From assembly GCF_963678635.1 (NCBI RefSeq), contig NC_087070.1:30468390-30532389 (forward strand): 64,000 nt of DNA, read 5' to 3'. Under the pieces are notes generated by a model. It was not told the DNA's origin, did no database searches, and saw only the letters and a program-made list of their open reading frames with translations. The translations under genes were made by a program, and so were the position numbers. Source of the stretch: Symsagittifera roscoffensis (Eukaryota; Xenacoelomorpha; Acoela; Convolutidae). This document shows positions 44,566 through 56,508 of the stretch, piece by piece (the stretch's first letter is position 1; every line of letters begins with the position of its first letter).

Positions 44566-47500
44566 GCAAATTTGAGATGAAAGGTTCAATCGAAACATCC
44601 GATTGCGAGATTTTTTTCTACAAAAGCTACAACTGCTTAAATTTTGGGCGGCTAACTATATTTTATCTTCGCCTCTTTGATGCGTAACATATGATTATGT
44701 TTGATTATATATGCTAAGTGTTATTACACCGATGTGATAAGCATTTTTAAATGAAATTAATGAAATTACAGCTGTAATGAAAGCTTAGATGTTACAGCAG
44801 TGCTGTTACGTACTTATGTTTTTGTTCCGACCGCTCCACGAAGTTTTTTCCAGTCAGCCATAGCGCCTCTAAAAGGTCATAGTGTGTCGAGTGGGATATC
44901 ATATTGAAGCTCTTTCAGCCGTGTTTTTCTTTATGAAATCGAAAAAGTTTCCTTCGAGAAATCAAAAGTCGAGAAAAACTGGTCTGAATATTTTTCAGTT
45001 TTCAGACTAAGCTCGACATTATAATTTTGTTTTTTGTACCTCATTCAATTGTTTTTTTTTAAATGTTACCGAATATTGTGACCACATGCGTGGTGATTTC
45101 AAAAGGTCGGATCGTTCTGAACTACTTAAACTGCAACCAGGTGTTCTTGTTCAGATTAAAGGCATCTCTGTATCTGATTGGTAACTTTCTCGAAACCGCC
45201 TTGGTTAAATTAACCAATACGCGTGTATGAATTAAGTGTGTCAGAGATTTGTGCGGTGGTCTGTTGCAACCTCTCTCATTGATTAAATCAAGATCATGAA
45301 ATGAAGTTGTATTAAACACAATGTTTTTTTTTAAAAAAACCATTGGTATGTTGTTGTATTGCATGTAGTATAGCTTCGCCGGTGTTTGGATCCTACTTCG
45401 AAACTTCTAGTGAAATTCTTGCATAATTTATCATGATTTCAATCTTTATCCGAGTTTGAAAAAATTAAAGCCCGCTTTTCTCGCGACTCGTGTTTTTTCG
45501 TGAACGTCTCTCAGCCCTATTTTTTTTCATTTGCGAGAGTACTCGGAACTTGATTGTCCCACCGCAAATAACTTTTTTAACAAATCTGTTAGAAATACGT
45601 GCAGTAACTTTCACGTGCAGGCTGACATGCTCAATTTCCGGAAAATTCAAATAAAGTTAGCGAATCTATTTTAGCTTGTAGTTAATTTTTCCTAATAGAG
45701 TTATAGGAAAATATTTATGTTTTTATCGGGTTTGTGGCTCTTTTCTACCCTTGCGATAAGCAAGGGTATTGCTATTGGGTACGATTCTTTTTTACCTGTA
45801 AATAACTTTGTTTAAAGAATGGTCAAAATTAGAAATGGTAAAATTAGAAATGGTAAAATTTAGGTTCAGTGCTTATTGAATTCATATTTCTCTGCATATC
45901 AGGCTCACTTGGTCTGGAAGTAACGAATGCGGCTGCGACGGCAAAGATTCTGGGCTCGAATCTGAGAGGACCTATTTGTTTTTCATGCTTTTAGTGTTCT
46001 GATTAGTTCTGCTATTTGTAATTTTTTAACCTTGATTTCGTATTTTTTTCGCTTAAAAAAAATTTTTCTGCCCGAATGATTTCAGTCTATTTTTTATCGG
46101 CTTAGTGACCTAATTTCGATTCATTTCAATGGAATCATTTTTTTAATGCTCAACTCTGGATCGCACAAAATGCTTAGTTTCATTAGAAATTATAATTCAA
46201 GACAACAATTTTTTCTTCGTGTTTTTTTCCGGCTTGATAGGTTTCGGCCTATTTTTCAAAAATAGCCTAATTCTTTTTGAAAGTCCTTTTTTTGTCATTT
46301 TCAATTTTGTCGTTTTTTTTGCGTTGTATCGCAAGTGGTGCAAAACTAAGCTTCGCCTCTTTGTGCTAATTTTCGTGGGCTCAATTTCCGTTTTTTTGTT
46401 GTTTTCAAATGCCGTTTGTATTATCCTTAGCATAGTTATTTCTTGGTTCAAAAGCATGCGTTTTTTTATGATTTAAACAATTGTCCCTTTAATTGAAAGT
46501 TGTAGAGCTCTTATTTCGAATAATTCGATTGTACAGCTCTGAATTTAAACAATTGTCCCTTCAATTGAAAGTTGTTCTGTAATTTGTTAATTGTACAGCT
46601 CTGATTTAGAATAATTAAATTTTGAATTATTCAATTTTTTCGATTTGGTCTCAGTCTGAAGGGAGTAGTTGACCCAAGTTTTGTCGACTTAGTTGCCGCT
46701 TAGTACGTCATTTCCACAGCTATTTTTAGGTCTATTATTTTAAATATCATCAAACATGAGCAATTTTTGTAAATGCATATATTATTTTAATTTTTACGTT
46801 TGCGATTAGCAAGCGTCATCAAATCGAAATGAAGACTTTTTTCGGGATAACAACTAGTTGAACAAAATCAGTTGAATCACTTATGATGCTGCTATGCAGC
46901 TGACATGCTCAAATAAAAGTGAAAGCTTATTTCATAAAAATTCAAAATCAGCTACTGGGTGGATACTAGTTACAACAAGTAATTACTGGGGTGACTTGAA
47001 ACTTCCAATTTTTTTTCAAATCAATTTTTTTTCGGCTCAACTGGTGCCTGCTTGGCGCCTTGTTTCGGCCTTTTTTCCGCTTAGTAAGGTTTGTTAAGTT
47101 GCTAATTTGAACTCAAAATGTCTTGCTTGGCGTGTTTGCTCAGAATTCCTGTTAGATAAAAAGAAGTATTATAAAAATGGTTAATAAAAACATATGTATG
47201 GGATTAGGTTTTGTCAAAAATTTAGTTTTTTTTATTCAAAAACCCTTCGATTCAAAAACCCTTTTCAATGAGGAGTATTCATATAAAGACTGCCTACACC
47301 CTTGTGTGCCTGCATACTCACCTGGTCTTTTTTGCTTTACCCATTTGTCTGCAGCATTCGAAATGGTCTGTTGGGGGATCTTTGATCGATGTTTTTGACT
47401 TTTTTCGTGTTCTCAAAAACTAAACTACCAAATCTGAGATTCTTGTTTCATTGATTAGTGTGGAATTGAAAAACTCTGCTCCATAAGCGCCTACGCTCAA

Positions 47501-48470
47501 ACTTTTTAAACACTAAATTAGGGTGCTCAAAATAATGAAATTTTTGATGTTTTGACCGTTTTTTGGATCGTGTTGACTTTTCTCGAAAACTAACTTCCAA
47601 AACATGATGTTGTGGATTCAATAGAGAGAACGGGTAGTGAGAAGCTCCCATGCATTAACGGTGCTCCCAATTTTTTTACACAAAAAGGTTATCGTCCTCG
47701 AAGTTTTTCTGCGGAAGCAGCTGAGCCCAATTTTTTTAAACGAAAAGCTATGTTTCTCTTAATTATCAGCTATCTGATCTGTTGACAATTTTTGACTTTT
47801 CTCGATAACTCTCCTGGCGAATTTAATACCATAGGTTCAATTTTCACAACATGTTGCTGAAAACTTACCTTTATAATTTGGTACGCTCAGTTAGAAAATT
47901 GGCCTTTAAAGAAGTGGAAGTTTTGAAACTGACCCTTTTTGAAGTTTTTTTGACTGTACTCGAAACTTACCGTGCCAATTCTCAGGTTAAAGAAACCTGA
48001 TGTTGGGAATCTTCTCTAATCTATCGGTCGCTTTTAGCAAAAAAATGTTAGGGATTTCGAAAAGTCCAGTTTTTGAAATTTGACCGTTTGCAGAAGCGGC
48101 TACTCCTGATTGTTTTGTAAGAGAAGTGTTATGACTTCGGGAAAATTCCAAAATTTAAAATTTTTAAAATACCTAAAATCTAAAAATAAAATCTACTTAT
48201 TTTAGTAGACAAAGAACTAAGGTTTTGCGCTAAATCCAATTTTTGCATTTCGTACTGCAATTTCAAATAAGAAATTCAATAAATGCATTTCGTTCTGCAA
48301 TTTCAGATAACAAATTCATTAAACGCGAAAATGTACCTCCAGCTTTAGTTTGGCTCTAGCTGTTCTTCATCGAGACATTTTTTGGTTCACTTAGTTTATT
48401 TCTACTCTGCTAAAGTAGTTTCTTTCAACGAATCCTACTTTTGGATATTCGCCAAACAATAACCGAATAA
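44566..48470. other. Gene-free spacer within the duplication
   Basis: AT-rich, no gene supported. Small features: a hairpin ACCCTTGCGATAAGCAAGGG (about 45,758), a tRNA-like box B (GGGCTCGAATCTGAGAGGA, 45,950), and a tandem pair of about 70 bp with AAACAATTGTCCCTT (46,483-46,620). All recur in copy 2 (57.3-61.2 kb). Confidence 0.5.
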
Positions 48471-48699
48471 TTAATCTGTCTTGTCGGAGATATATCATCT
48501 TTCTTTCTTATATTACCCGAAATTCTCACTGCTGTTTCTTTTGATTGCATTAATTTCTGACCTGCTGTTTTACACCCAGTGGTTAAAAGAAAGCTTGGTG
48601 TTGTTAGTTGTCTTCATTTCTTTTTCTTACATCCTACGATGTTTTGTTGAAGTACCAAAGATCTTCAGAGCAAAGTTGCCGAACCTTGAGTCTACCATC

Positions 48700-50180
48700 G
48701 ATCATTAGGGAAAATTTGCTCAAAAAGGCGGATGAAGTAAAAACAGCTGAAGCCTTTTATCCCGAATGCATGTTATGTGGTGGAACTGGCCTTGGTTAGA
48801 AACTTTTTACTTGCTTAAAATGTTGCCGATCCGTGTATTTGAAATGTGTTGGATTAACACTACAGACTTGTGGTTCGTTTAACAATGGTTTTTTTTTGTC
48901 CTGGTCTTGTGTGGAATGTGCCTCGGTCTTTTATGATTATTTTTACGGCAACTTTTGTGATTTTTTTATAGTATCAAAGGCGTCTGACAAAGGTTGTAAC
49001 TCAAGAAACCGGTGTCGGGAAAGTCATAGAAAATCAAATAGAAAACGATTCAGTGCTCGAGAAAAATGAAAAGCAAAGTGGCGCAGAGAAAAAGCCTGCT
49101 TTCAGTGAGTTTTCACGACGAAAGTCTGCTGCAAATTGATTCAGGAAGTCAAGTGCTGCATCAACGTTAGAGCGAAGTGGAAAGAAAAGAAAATTAGGCT
49201 AAACTCGGCGAACCAAAGCAGCTAAGACTGAGCTCATATAAAAAGGAAATGATAAGCCCAGCAAAGGTTTCTCGGCCGGTAAATAAATAGCTACTGACGA
49301 GGAGGCTTTCATATTTCAGTAAAGTTAATTCTGGAGTAACCTATGAGGCTTTTTTGACCATTGCAAAAATAAGGGAGTAAATCACTGAGCAGATCAAATA
49401 ATATCGAAAACTCAGGTGCTACTGCTTTACACTGTTTTCTTAAAGACTCAAAAGATAAGATTGAAACCAATAATTTATGTCCCGAAAGAGTTGTTCACCG
49501 ACAGTTCAGACTCAATAAAGATGCGAAAGTAGGGTTGATTTTTTTATTGACTAAAAAGCACTCACATGATTATGTCAAGTAATGTCTGTGGAATCTCAGA
49601 TCTCCCCGGAAAAAGTTTTCGCATGTACGGAATCTCACTAAATCATTTGAGCTGAATTTGTTCTTTCGCCGAGACATGGATTTTAGATGAGGAAATTGGG
49701 AAATCCCTTTTACTTGGCTCTACCTCAAAAACTAGGTTCGTCAGTGATTATAGGCATGATATAGGAGGAATTGATTTTTTTCTGATTTACTACACGAAGT
49801 AACAAGTAGCCAAGATTGGGAATTGAATAGAATGTCTTTTATTGGAAAGTAGGGTAGGGAGAGATTCGATTATCATTTGTCTCCTGCATCGATCTCCGCC
49901 GAACTTCTTAATCTAATAACGCATTATCGCTCTTGTTTTGAATGAAATAATTTTTTGGGTAATTTTAACATTCACTTGAACAATTCTTATGATTGCCAAT
50001 TTCTTCGAAGCCATGTTTTCTCCACTCATCGCCGTTGAGATGAACTTGCTCAAATTAGTCTTACCCATATTGTAGCTGGTGATTGTAATCTCAGTTATCA
50101 CTGCCCTCTGTTGTTTTCTACGAAAATCGGAAAGACATTGATGTCAATCAGCTTTTCGTGGAAACGAAAACTTTCTGTTA
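48700..50180 (+). pseudogene. Decayed CR1/L2-like LINE (ORF1 PHD finger, endonuclease pieces)
   Basis: At 48,765-48,940 a PHD-like finger is readable across a stop: PECMLCGGTGLG, FTCLKCCRSVYLKCVGL, WSCVECASVF. From about 49,640 pieces resembling an APE endonuclease follow: AETWILDEEIGKSLLLGS, VSDYRHDIGGIDFFL, IHLNNSYDCQFL. The order (PHD ORF1, then endonuclease) fits CR1/L2-type LINEs. No RT is seen. Heavily mutated. A copy lies at 61,470-62,970. Confidence 0.4.
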
Positions 50181-50439
50181 TTGCCAGTACACTCGAAATG
50201 GAACTGGAGTCATGTTTTAATTCTAGGATTCGGGAACACGGATTGAAAAGCAGAGACAAGACAATGTGTATTCACTACCATTTTTCAGTGACGCCAAGCT
50301 GTTCTACAAATCAATAAAGCATGAGACCAAGAAACACCACAATAGCGTTATGCCCACGTCCAGCTCGAAAAATTCATTTGTTTTGCCGTAGTTTTTTCCC
50401 ACCTTGAAGGGGACGGCATTTGTAACCCTCCGACCGAGT

Positions 50440-50495
50440 TCGGAGTGTGATTCGAACACACAACCTCCTTGTTATGAGTCGCGAACGCTCTTCGT
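50440..50495 (-). repeat. tRNA-like sequence (T-arm intact)
   Basis: Minus strand has GTGTGTTCGAATCACAC, a perfect T-stem/loop, preceded by GCGACTCATAACAAGGAGG. The anticodon stem does not pair and no full cloverleaf forms, so it is a tRNA fossil or SINE head. A copy lies near 63,235. Confidence 0.4.
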
Positions 50496-50599
50496 GTTTT
50501 TTTTTATCAAAGATGGTGAAAATTGAAATAACTCAAGTAGATAGTTTTTGTTTACTTTTAATTGGAAAGTTTGATATAGAAAAAAAAACTTTTTTTCAG

Positions 50600-50815
50600 C
50601 TTCCTTGAGTTAACTAAGATGAAGACGATTTATCTATCAGGGAAAGAACTAAGATACGAGCTGCTAAGCTCATCACGGAAAACCGCTGTTGTGTCCCTGC
50701 TTTCGCACTACATGCAATTTTTTCGGTTGTTTTGCACAGCCGGATTATGATGGGCCTCGAACATCCGACTTTTCGTTTGGGAGGCGGAGACGTAACCACT
50801 TCACCGCCGCTCCCT
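50600..50815 (-). repeat. tRNA-derived SINE
   Basis: Minus strand starts GGGAGCGGCGGTGAAGTGGT, with box A-like GGTGAAGTGGTTACG and box B GATGTTCGAGGCCC 40 bp later. A tail of about 140 bp follows. Same head family as 37,692-37,756. A copy lies at 63,395-63,610 in the duplication. Confidence 0.6.
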
Positions 50816-51146
50816 ATTTTTTTTCGAGTCTTTGTTTCTTAAATTTTGTACTGTAGACAATTTTCTGAACACTGGGCGTCCATTGAAATAATTTTATTAC
50901 TTTGATTTGATTTATGGAAAAATCTTTCTTCAATCATTTCTTTCATACCTGTAGTTTGACTATTACTTGAGGATAGAGATTGATGGAAGTTTGCTAACTC
51001 TTTTAGATTGTTGACGAATTTTTTTATGCACTCTTACTGTAGCAAGGAATGCGAAGCTGGGTTAGTATCTGAATTAAAATAGAAACGATCATTAATAGCA
51101 TGGGTTCAATTCAGATTACAATGGCATTTCATCGTGATGTGGCAAT

Positions 51147-51333
51147 ATGAGTAGTGGGGGAGGTGCAATGGAAGGAGGCAAAGATTCGTCTAGCACCACA
51201 CTGGACTCTAAACTCGAATCGCTTCCAAAAGAGGAGCTCATTAGATATGTGAAAAAGCAGGCTCAACAGATATCCAAACTCAAACATCAAAAGCAATCGA
51301 ATCCGAATGCGCAATCGGAATCAAATAATCAAG
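51147..51333 (+). CDS. GCC2-like golgin, exon 1 (copy 1)
   Basis: 62 codons plus one base, donor AAG|GTGAGT at 51334. After a Gly/Ser-rich start (MSSGGGAMEGG) it reads LDSKLESLPKEELIRYVKKQ, AQQISKLKHQK. This resembles the N-terminus of GCC2/GCC185 (KLETLPKEDLIKFAKKQ...IQKAK), a long coiled-coil tether at the trans-Golgi. No further exon is recognisable on this strand before the minus-strand SNAP-25 gene at 51,960. This copy may be an orphan left by the duplication, or the gene may span SNAP-25 with distant exons. A short upstream ORF (ATG at about 51,121) precedes the start. Confidence 0.55.
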
Positions 51334-51959
51334 GTGAGTTTGTCTCTAATATTAAGAGTCGTTGAACGTAGTTCAGGCTCTTATATAGGTCGTGATGATT
51401 TTTCTCGTCTTTTTAAGGAAAAGTCTTAAAATGCAAAAGCATTCATACTTGTAAATGCACATGAATGGCCGTGGGTAAATATGCTTTTTTTTATAGTTCA
51501 ACTTAAGTTTATTTGCTTAAAGCTGGCAGAATGCACCTGATCAATTTCTAGTTTCAATTTTTTATTCTAGATTCTAGAATTTAATTGTTAGATTTCCCAG
51601 CGGAATAAAAATTTCTAATAATCCAGTTTTCTCAAATTGGGTTAATTTTATCACAAAAAGTTCTATTTATAATTAGAGCTTCAAGGCCATATTAAGTTCG
51701 AAAGTTGACTTTTTTCAAAAAACAAGTCTTTTTTTCTTTGCGTTCATTGACTCCTCTCAACTGTCTGCTGGATATGTTTTTAACTTTGATGCTCTCAATT
51801 AATTTTTTGATATCTCGAGTTCAAAATCATCACATCATCTTTTTAAGTTATTGGACTGTTAAGATCGCTGTTTTTTCAGTTCCATCAAAAAAATGTTGAA
51901 GTCAAATTAAATTATTATTTTTTTCTACACTACGATTATCCGATGCCCTCAATTTGATT

Positions 51960-52205
51960 TCACTCCTTAAGCAGTTTCTCCGCAATCTTGTTGGCCTGAT
52001 TCACTCTCTCCTTATTCATAGCACCCTTCTCCGCAATCCTTCCCAACACGTTGTTCTGCTTGTCCAACTCATCACTGATGTCATTGGCCATCTTGTAGAG
52101 ATTGCCCACTGCCTCGTTCACTGTTTGAAGGTTCTTTTCCAGCTCCTCCTCTTTCCACGTGCCAGATATTTTGGCCGTCATTGTGGGCTTCACACCCGGC
52201 ATCAC
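51960..52205 (-). CDS. SNAP-25-family SNARE, exon 3 (Qc helix)
   Basis: Last exon, phase 0 after the acceptor TTTTTTTTCAG. It reads VMPGVKPTMTAK, then the second SNARE helix: EEELEKNLQTVNEAVGNLY, KMANDISDELDKQNNVLGRI, NKERVNQANKIAEKLL, stop. The zero-layer Gln (DKQNN) is present. It pairs with syntaxin and a VAMP in a four-helix bundle to drive membrane fusion. Confidence 0.9.
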   Translation of the reverse strand: MMPGVKPTMTAKISGTWKEEELEKNLQTVNEAVGNLYKMANDISDELDKQNNVLGRIAEKGAMNKERVNQANKIAEKLLKE

Positions 52206-53176
52206 CTGAAAAAAAATTATAAGTTTGGCACTTCTAGCCTTTCTCCCAACTGTGATTCATACCAAATTAAACTAACGTTAACTTTGTCGATTTTTTTTTC
52301 AAATTTGACATGAATGGTAAATACCCGATTGCCTTCACACTTAGTTTTTATGTACATTGTTCTAAAGTAAAATCAACGAATCAATTGCAAGATGTATTTT
52401 TGTCGGTGTAAGTGGGACGGTTAAAAGAGCCATAAGTCATAATGAATTGATATCGGGATCCTTCTTAATCCAGAACGGAATTGGCGAATATGCGAGGCCA
52501 ATCTGGCAAAGACTATTAGTCTCAGTTGGGCAAAGAGACAGCAAAGGTTCATCCTAAGGGTCTATGGCCTACAGCATTGCTACCAACAATTTTAACATGA
52601 GCGGATTGTAATAATGTAAATAGAGTTAAGACCCTTTATTCACGAGGGAAAGGAACACTATAGTTGATGTTCGGTTTTTTACGAGGATTCACTGTTACGT
52701 CCCTTTTTAAGAATATGATGTTAATCTTATTTTATTTGGGCTCAGAGTTGTCGCCGAACCCGCAGACGAACAATCATCATAGTGGGTCTCGAACCCGCCT
52801 GCCTTTCGACTGAGAGCTGGAAACCTTAAATTCTTCAGCACTGTTTATCTAATCAAAAGAAGAAAATGTGGTACAAATTTATGGTTCATGTGGTGCTGTA
52901 GGCCACTACGGCAAAAACTTGTAACAAAAGAACTCGCAAAAATAGGAAACTCGCGAAACTGAAGGAGAGCGAGAACTAGCGAAGTTCGATAGTTAGTTTA
53001 AAACGAAATGGCAAGTAGTAACTGCTTGCTCCCCTGCGCTTACATTGAACACGAATAGTATAATGGCTGTAAATCAGTGATTGCCGTGAATCTAGGTTTT
53101 TTGTTTGGTAGTTACAGAGATCAGAAAGATTTATCTGTTGGTGTGAGTTGTCGTATTAAGCTACGGGTCTACTAAC
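52206..53176 (-). other. SNAP-25 intron 2
   Basis: 971 bp. A tRNA-related stretch at about 52,778-52,830 (minus strand GGCGGGTTCGAGACCCAC, box B-like, with a box A-like part upstream) suggests a SINE. Nothing else recognised. Confidence 0.6.
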
Positions 53177-53413
53177 TCTGAATGCTGTGGTGGCGTCCGG
53201 TTGTTTAACCACTGGCTTGGTCGTCTTGTTCAATTTTTCCCAGTCGGCCTCGTAGTCTTTGATCTCAGTGTCGGCACTCTTGTTCCACGGACACATTATG
53301 ATTCCACAGCACTTGTTCATCTCCAACAGTCCCTTCTCGGCTGTAGTCATGTCTCGGTTGATCTTCCCCAGACCCTCTTCCATGTTTTCCATCTGTTCAC
53401 CCTGGTCATCGAT
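53177..53413 (-). CDS. SNAP-25-family SNARE, exon 2 (zero layer and linker)
   Basis: 79 codons, phase 0 at both ends: acceptor GATTTAG, donor GTTAGT. It starts IDDQGEQMENMEEGL (SNAP-25 has LDEQGEQLERIEEGM, with the first zero-layer Gln), continues INRDMTTAEKGLLEM, then the cysteine cluster KCCGIIMCPWNK, which would be palmitoylated to hold the protein at the membrane. Three cysteines are kept where SNAP-25 has four. The rest is linker (DYEADWEKLNKTT, TTAFR). Confidence 0.88.
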
Positions 53414-54831
53414 CTAAATCAGTTGTCCAACCTGAATTATGGCTGTCAGATCACTGTGATTATAAATGATCGGTCAGGTTTGAGCTCAGTTGTGTTTTTC
53501 TAAATTTATGGTTACGATCAGAAATTTTTTCTTAATCTTTTTAGCCTGTCCTTTTCGTCATTTAAACTTACTGTTTGTTGCTAGTAGGGATCAATAAACA
53601 TGAAATCGAATTCGGGGAAAATAGGGCTCAAGCGAACTAAATAAGTCAAGTTTTCAAATATTGGCAGATTTGGAAGAGACACGCACAACTGAACTGACTC
53701 AAGGATTTTGAAACTCTTATGTCTCAAAGTACCACCTTCATTACTCGTCTGCGAAACCAACTTTTGCCCAGCCATTGCTGAAATTTCCGAAAGGCGACTT
53801 GAGCGCTAATATATGCTAATAGTCAAGTCAAATCAAAATAAGTCAAGTTTCCACAAAATACAAACATTTCTCAAAAGATTTTTTGTTCCGATCGTGTCAC
53901 TGAAAGTGCCACTGAAATCGCTTTTTTCCAGCCCATTTTAAACAACTCTATTTTTTCTATTTCTTGTTTTTTTTTACTTTTTTAACTTGTCTATCTTACT
54001 AATTTTTTAAGTGTCAATGAACATTTGGAAAACACGTATATATGGCTCGTTGATTTTTAAAATTTGATCGCGTCAAGTTTGATCTTTTGCGAATTGGCAT
54101 TGATGTCTTTTGAAGTTGATTACAATTTTATTCATAGGAAAACACTCTATTTTTTCATAGGAAAACACTCTAGGAAAACCTCTATTTTTTTCAATTGGAA
54201 TAATTGAATATTGATGCTTCCTCCAGTGTTTGTTCTGGTATGTTATATTATTAGAATTTATTATTATTATTTAAACGCAAACGTCGGTATAAATCATTTT
54301 TAATTATATTGATGCAAGCGTTTGTTTTTATTGCTAGCATAGAAGACGCCAAATACATCCCTTGATGCTTCACATTGCGTCTTTTTTTCTTTTTCTTTTT
54401 GATTATTTTATCAATTTTTCGAACAATTTTTTTTAATTGGCCTTTAAGTGCAGTGGAAATAACCAGGGTTTTGCCCTGATGTACGAACAAGCTTGTTTTT
54501 TTCTTAATTGATTTTTTTTTAAATTGAATCCGTGCCAGAATTGCATGGCCAAAGCAACGTGTTTTTTCTCATTTGGGTTTTTAAGTGATCCTGGCACTTC
54601 TCCAATAAATTGTTCGAAATTGTGTCCTTGTTCTTTCAATTTTAAAACAAAAAGAATCTTTCAAAGAGTTTTCGTTTAAGGATTAGGTGTTCAAAGAGAA
54701 AAAATACCCGATATTTTTTGGGTTTTTGAAATGGCCATAACTGCTCGCGAAAAATCGAAAGCGAAAACTCTGCTCGCGGAAACCGTAGATCATCGATCTT
54801 ATTTTGATTTCTTGAGGTACTAGGGCCTTAC
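53414..54831 (-). other. SNAP-25 intron 1, with unassigned ORFs
   Basis: 1,418 bp. Two minus-strand ORFs (53,581-53,775 and 54,433-54,639) have ordinary amino-acid composition but no recognisable domain. A lysine-rich frame follows the second at 54,251-54,490. They could be repeat remnants. Confidence 0.5.
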
Positions 54832-55047
54832 CCTGACAAGTGCTCTGACAGCGAAGTCTTTGCACTCGTTCGTCTTCTTAATCATATCCATACTAGTCAT
54901 CAGATTTTTGTCTATCAGATCCTCGATTTGTCTCTGAACTGCTGCCACCTCAGGGTCCTCCGAGAACTCTATCTCAGGTAGACCAATGTCCCCCTCAACT
55001 GTCGTCTTCTCCTTAACCCCTCCCCCTCCGCCGTCCCCGTTCTCCAT
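54832..55047 (-). CDS. SNAP-25-family SNARE, exon 1 (Qb helix)
   Basis: 72 codons from ATG 55047 to donor AGG|GTAAGG. MENGDGGGGG, a short acidic stretch (FSEDPEV), then the first SNARE helix: AVQRQIEDLIDKNLM, TSMDMIKKTNECKDFAVRALVR. The three exons join in phase 0 to a protein of 232 residues (SNAP-25 has 206, SNAP-23 has 211). The extra length is N-terminal. A splice acceptor (CCACAG) lies only 8 nt upstream of the start. Whether it is the neuronal SNAP-25 or the general SNAP-23 type cannot be told here. Confidence 0.88.
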
Positions 55048-55055
55048 CGATGCAA

Positions 55056-55080
55056 CTGTGGTTTTAAGTAAGAGTGATAT
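55056..55080 (-). promoter_or_regulatory. Splice acceptor 8 nt before SNAP-25 start
   Basis: On the minus strand ATATCACTCTTACTTAAAAC then CACAG, then TTGCATCG and ATG. Same close spacing as HP1 (9 nt) and ZCCHC4 (6 nt). Confidence 0.55.
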
Positions 55081-55845
55081 GTCAAGTTCTTTTGTTTTTG
55101 AATTCTGCTTATTTTAACAAAAATGGCGAACAAGGTTATATTTGATAACGATGAAACAGGCAAAACCCTGGAAGAATGTTGAAATAGTTTATTAACATGA
55201 ACAACTCGTTCTTTAATTGGATTTCTCTAATATTTTAGTTCTCATTTTCTTATATTCGTAGGGCTGTCATAACCACATTATGCTGGGCTCGTAGTTTTCA
55301 TGTAACGATGAAGTAAAAGTTGAGTTATAATCAGAGAAACGTAATGAAAAGAGAACAAACAATTGTAGAGCAGCTTTAGTTTAAACAAAGTAAGAAAAAT
55401 CATGCTTTTTATATGCCATGCTTTAGTATGTGCATAATCAAAGTAATGATTTTGTGCTGTGCGTGTATCAAGTTTTACGATACCGATGATTTAGAGTTTT
55501 TGTATTGGTAGAAAAAGTCTCTCATTATAGCCATTGGTAATTATATCGTCAGATGTTGATCTAGTGTTTTGTATTAGGTCAACCAAGCAATTGACCGTCT
55601 AATCTGACCTTTGAAAGACTCTATATTTTACCGAAAAATATGCTCTGAAAATCATTTACTGAAAAAAGAGCCTAAATTGCTGTTCATGGGTTACTTTTCG
55701 AAAATTTAACCTTTTTAAAAAGACGACCAAAAATTTGTGTTTAATCGGTGCGTGCCCATCAACAGGATTGCGCATATTGGCGCCACAAATTACCAAAAAG
55801 AGAAGGTATGTAACCTTGCCACGGAGAAATAATTTTAGCCCAGGT
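55081..55845. other. Spacer upstream of SNAP-25
   Basis: No gene. Presumably holds the SNAP-25 promoter on the minus strand; no element recognised with confidence. Confidence 0.4.
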
Positions 55846-56448
55846 ACAGTGCTGATTTAAATTATCCGGACAAAAAGCATTTAACTTGAAACTTAAAACA
55901 GGTTTTTCTCAAACTGGGTTGAGTTTAGGGGGAAATCGATTACGACAAAACTTGCTTAGAATTTCAGCTGAATTAATATGGTGCATTTTGTTTTGCGAAA
56001 TACGAGTCCAAAATTTTCCCTCAAAATGGATCATTTTTGACTTTTTTAGGCAATCAAAAATTACGCCGAAATCACCAAGTGGATCTCTGAGATAATTATA
56101 TCAAATAAAACTCTTACAATGGTCAAAAAACATTACAAAGCGTCTTTCCTCCGAAACATTGTATAAAATAATTTATTTTTGTTTGATAGACAAAAGGTTG
56201 TTTTTACAATATTAAACACAAGTTTTTATTTAAAAAATATCTTTAAACGCTTTGCGCTATTTAAAATATTGGTTGCATTAAAATATTGGTCGCGAATTTT
56301 TCAAAATAATTTGCACCGTATTAATTCTGGTAAAATTCTAAGCCCTTTTTGTTATCTTTTTTGTCTAATTTCAACCCATTTTGAGAAAAACGCGTTCAAA
56401 ATTTACAATTTTGTTCGTTTTGTCCGCTTAATTTAAATCGGTGCAAAG
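55846..56448. mobile_element. Inverted-repeat element (MITE-like), about 600 bp
   Basis: Left arm 55,846-56,010 pairs with right arm 56,280-56,448 over about 160 bp, imperfectly. The left arm starts GTGCTGATTTAAATTATCCG and the right arm (reversed) starts GCACCGATTTAAATTAAGCG; both continue with GGACAAAA/GACAAAAC, then TTTTTCTCAAA.TGGGTTGA. The central part is AT-rich and non-coding. No clear target duplication. It ends 60 bp before the copy 2 duplication boundary. Confidence 0.65.
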
Positions 56449-56508
56449 GCAAAAGATTAAAGTGAAATTTTTCGAAGTTTCATCACTTGGTAAGTTTTCC
56501 TAGAAAAG

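Larger units (their letters stand above)
43743..51203. repeat. Segmental duplication, copy 1
   Basis: Matches 56,509-64,000 in direct orientation at a spacing of 12,767 bp (left) to 12,797 bp (right). Copy 1 may extend further; the window ends inside copy 2. The left boundary lies inside the third 1.32-kb tandem unit. Contents: the repeat tail, a decayed LINE with a PHD finger (48.7-50.2 kb), tRNA-like SINEs and GCC2-like exon 1. Identity by eye is very high on the left and lower at the right end. Confidence 0.9.

Noticed and set aside
45920-45975. tRNA gene on the plus strand
   Set aside because: Box B-like sequence only, no cloverleaf; recurs in the duplicated copy as part of a repeat.
46197-46476. 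Overlapping 85-86 codon ORFs on both strands
   Set aside because: Low-complexity AT-rich stretch; disrupted in the duplicate copy at 58,960-59,240.
48481-48708. 75-codon hydrophobic ORF (possible membrane protein)
   Set aside because: Composition follows from T-rich DNA; no homology recognised, and both copies lie in decayed LINE surroundings.
50440-50495. Functional tRNA gene (CAT-like anticodon)
   Set aside because: Only the T-arm pairs; the anticodon and acceptor stems fail. Treated as SINE or tRNA fossil.
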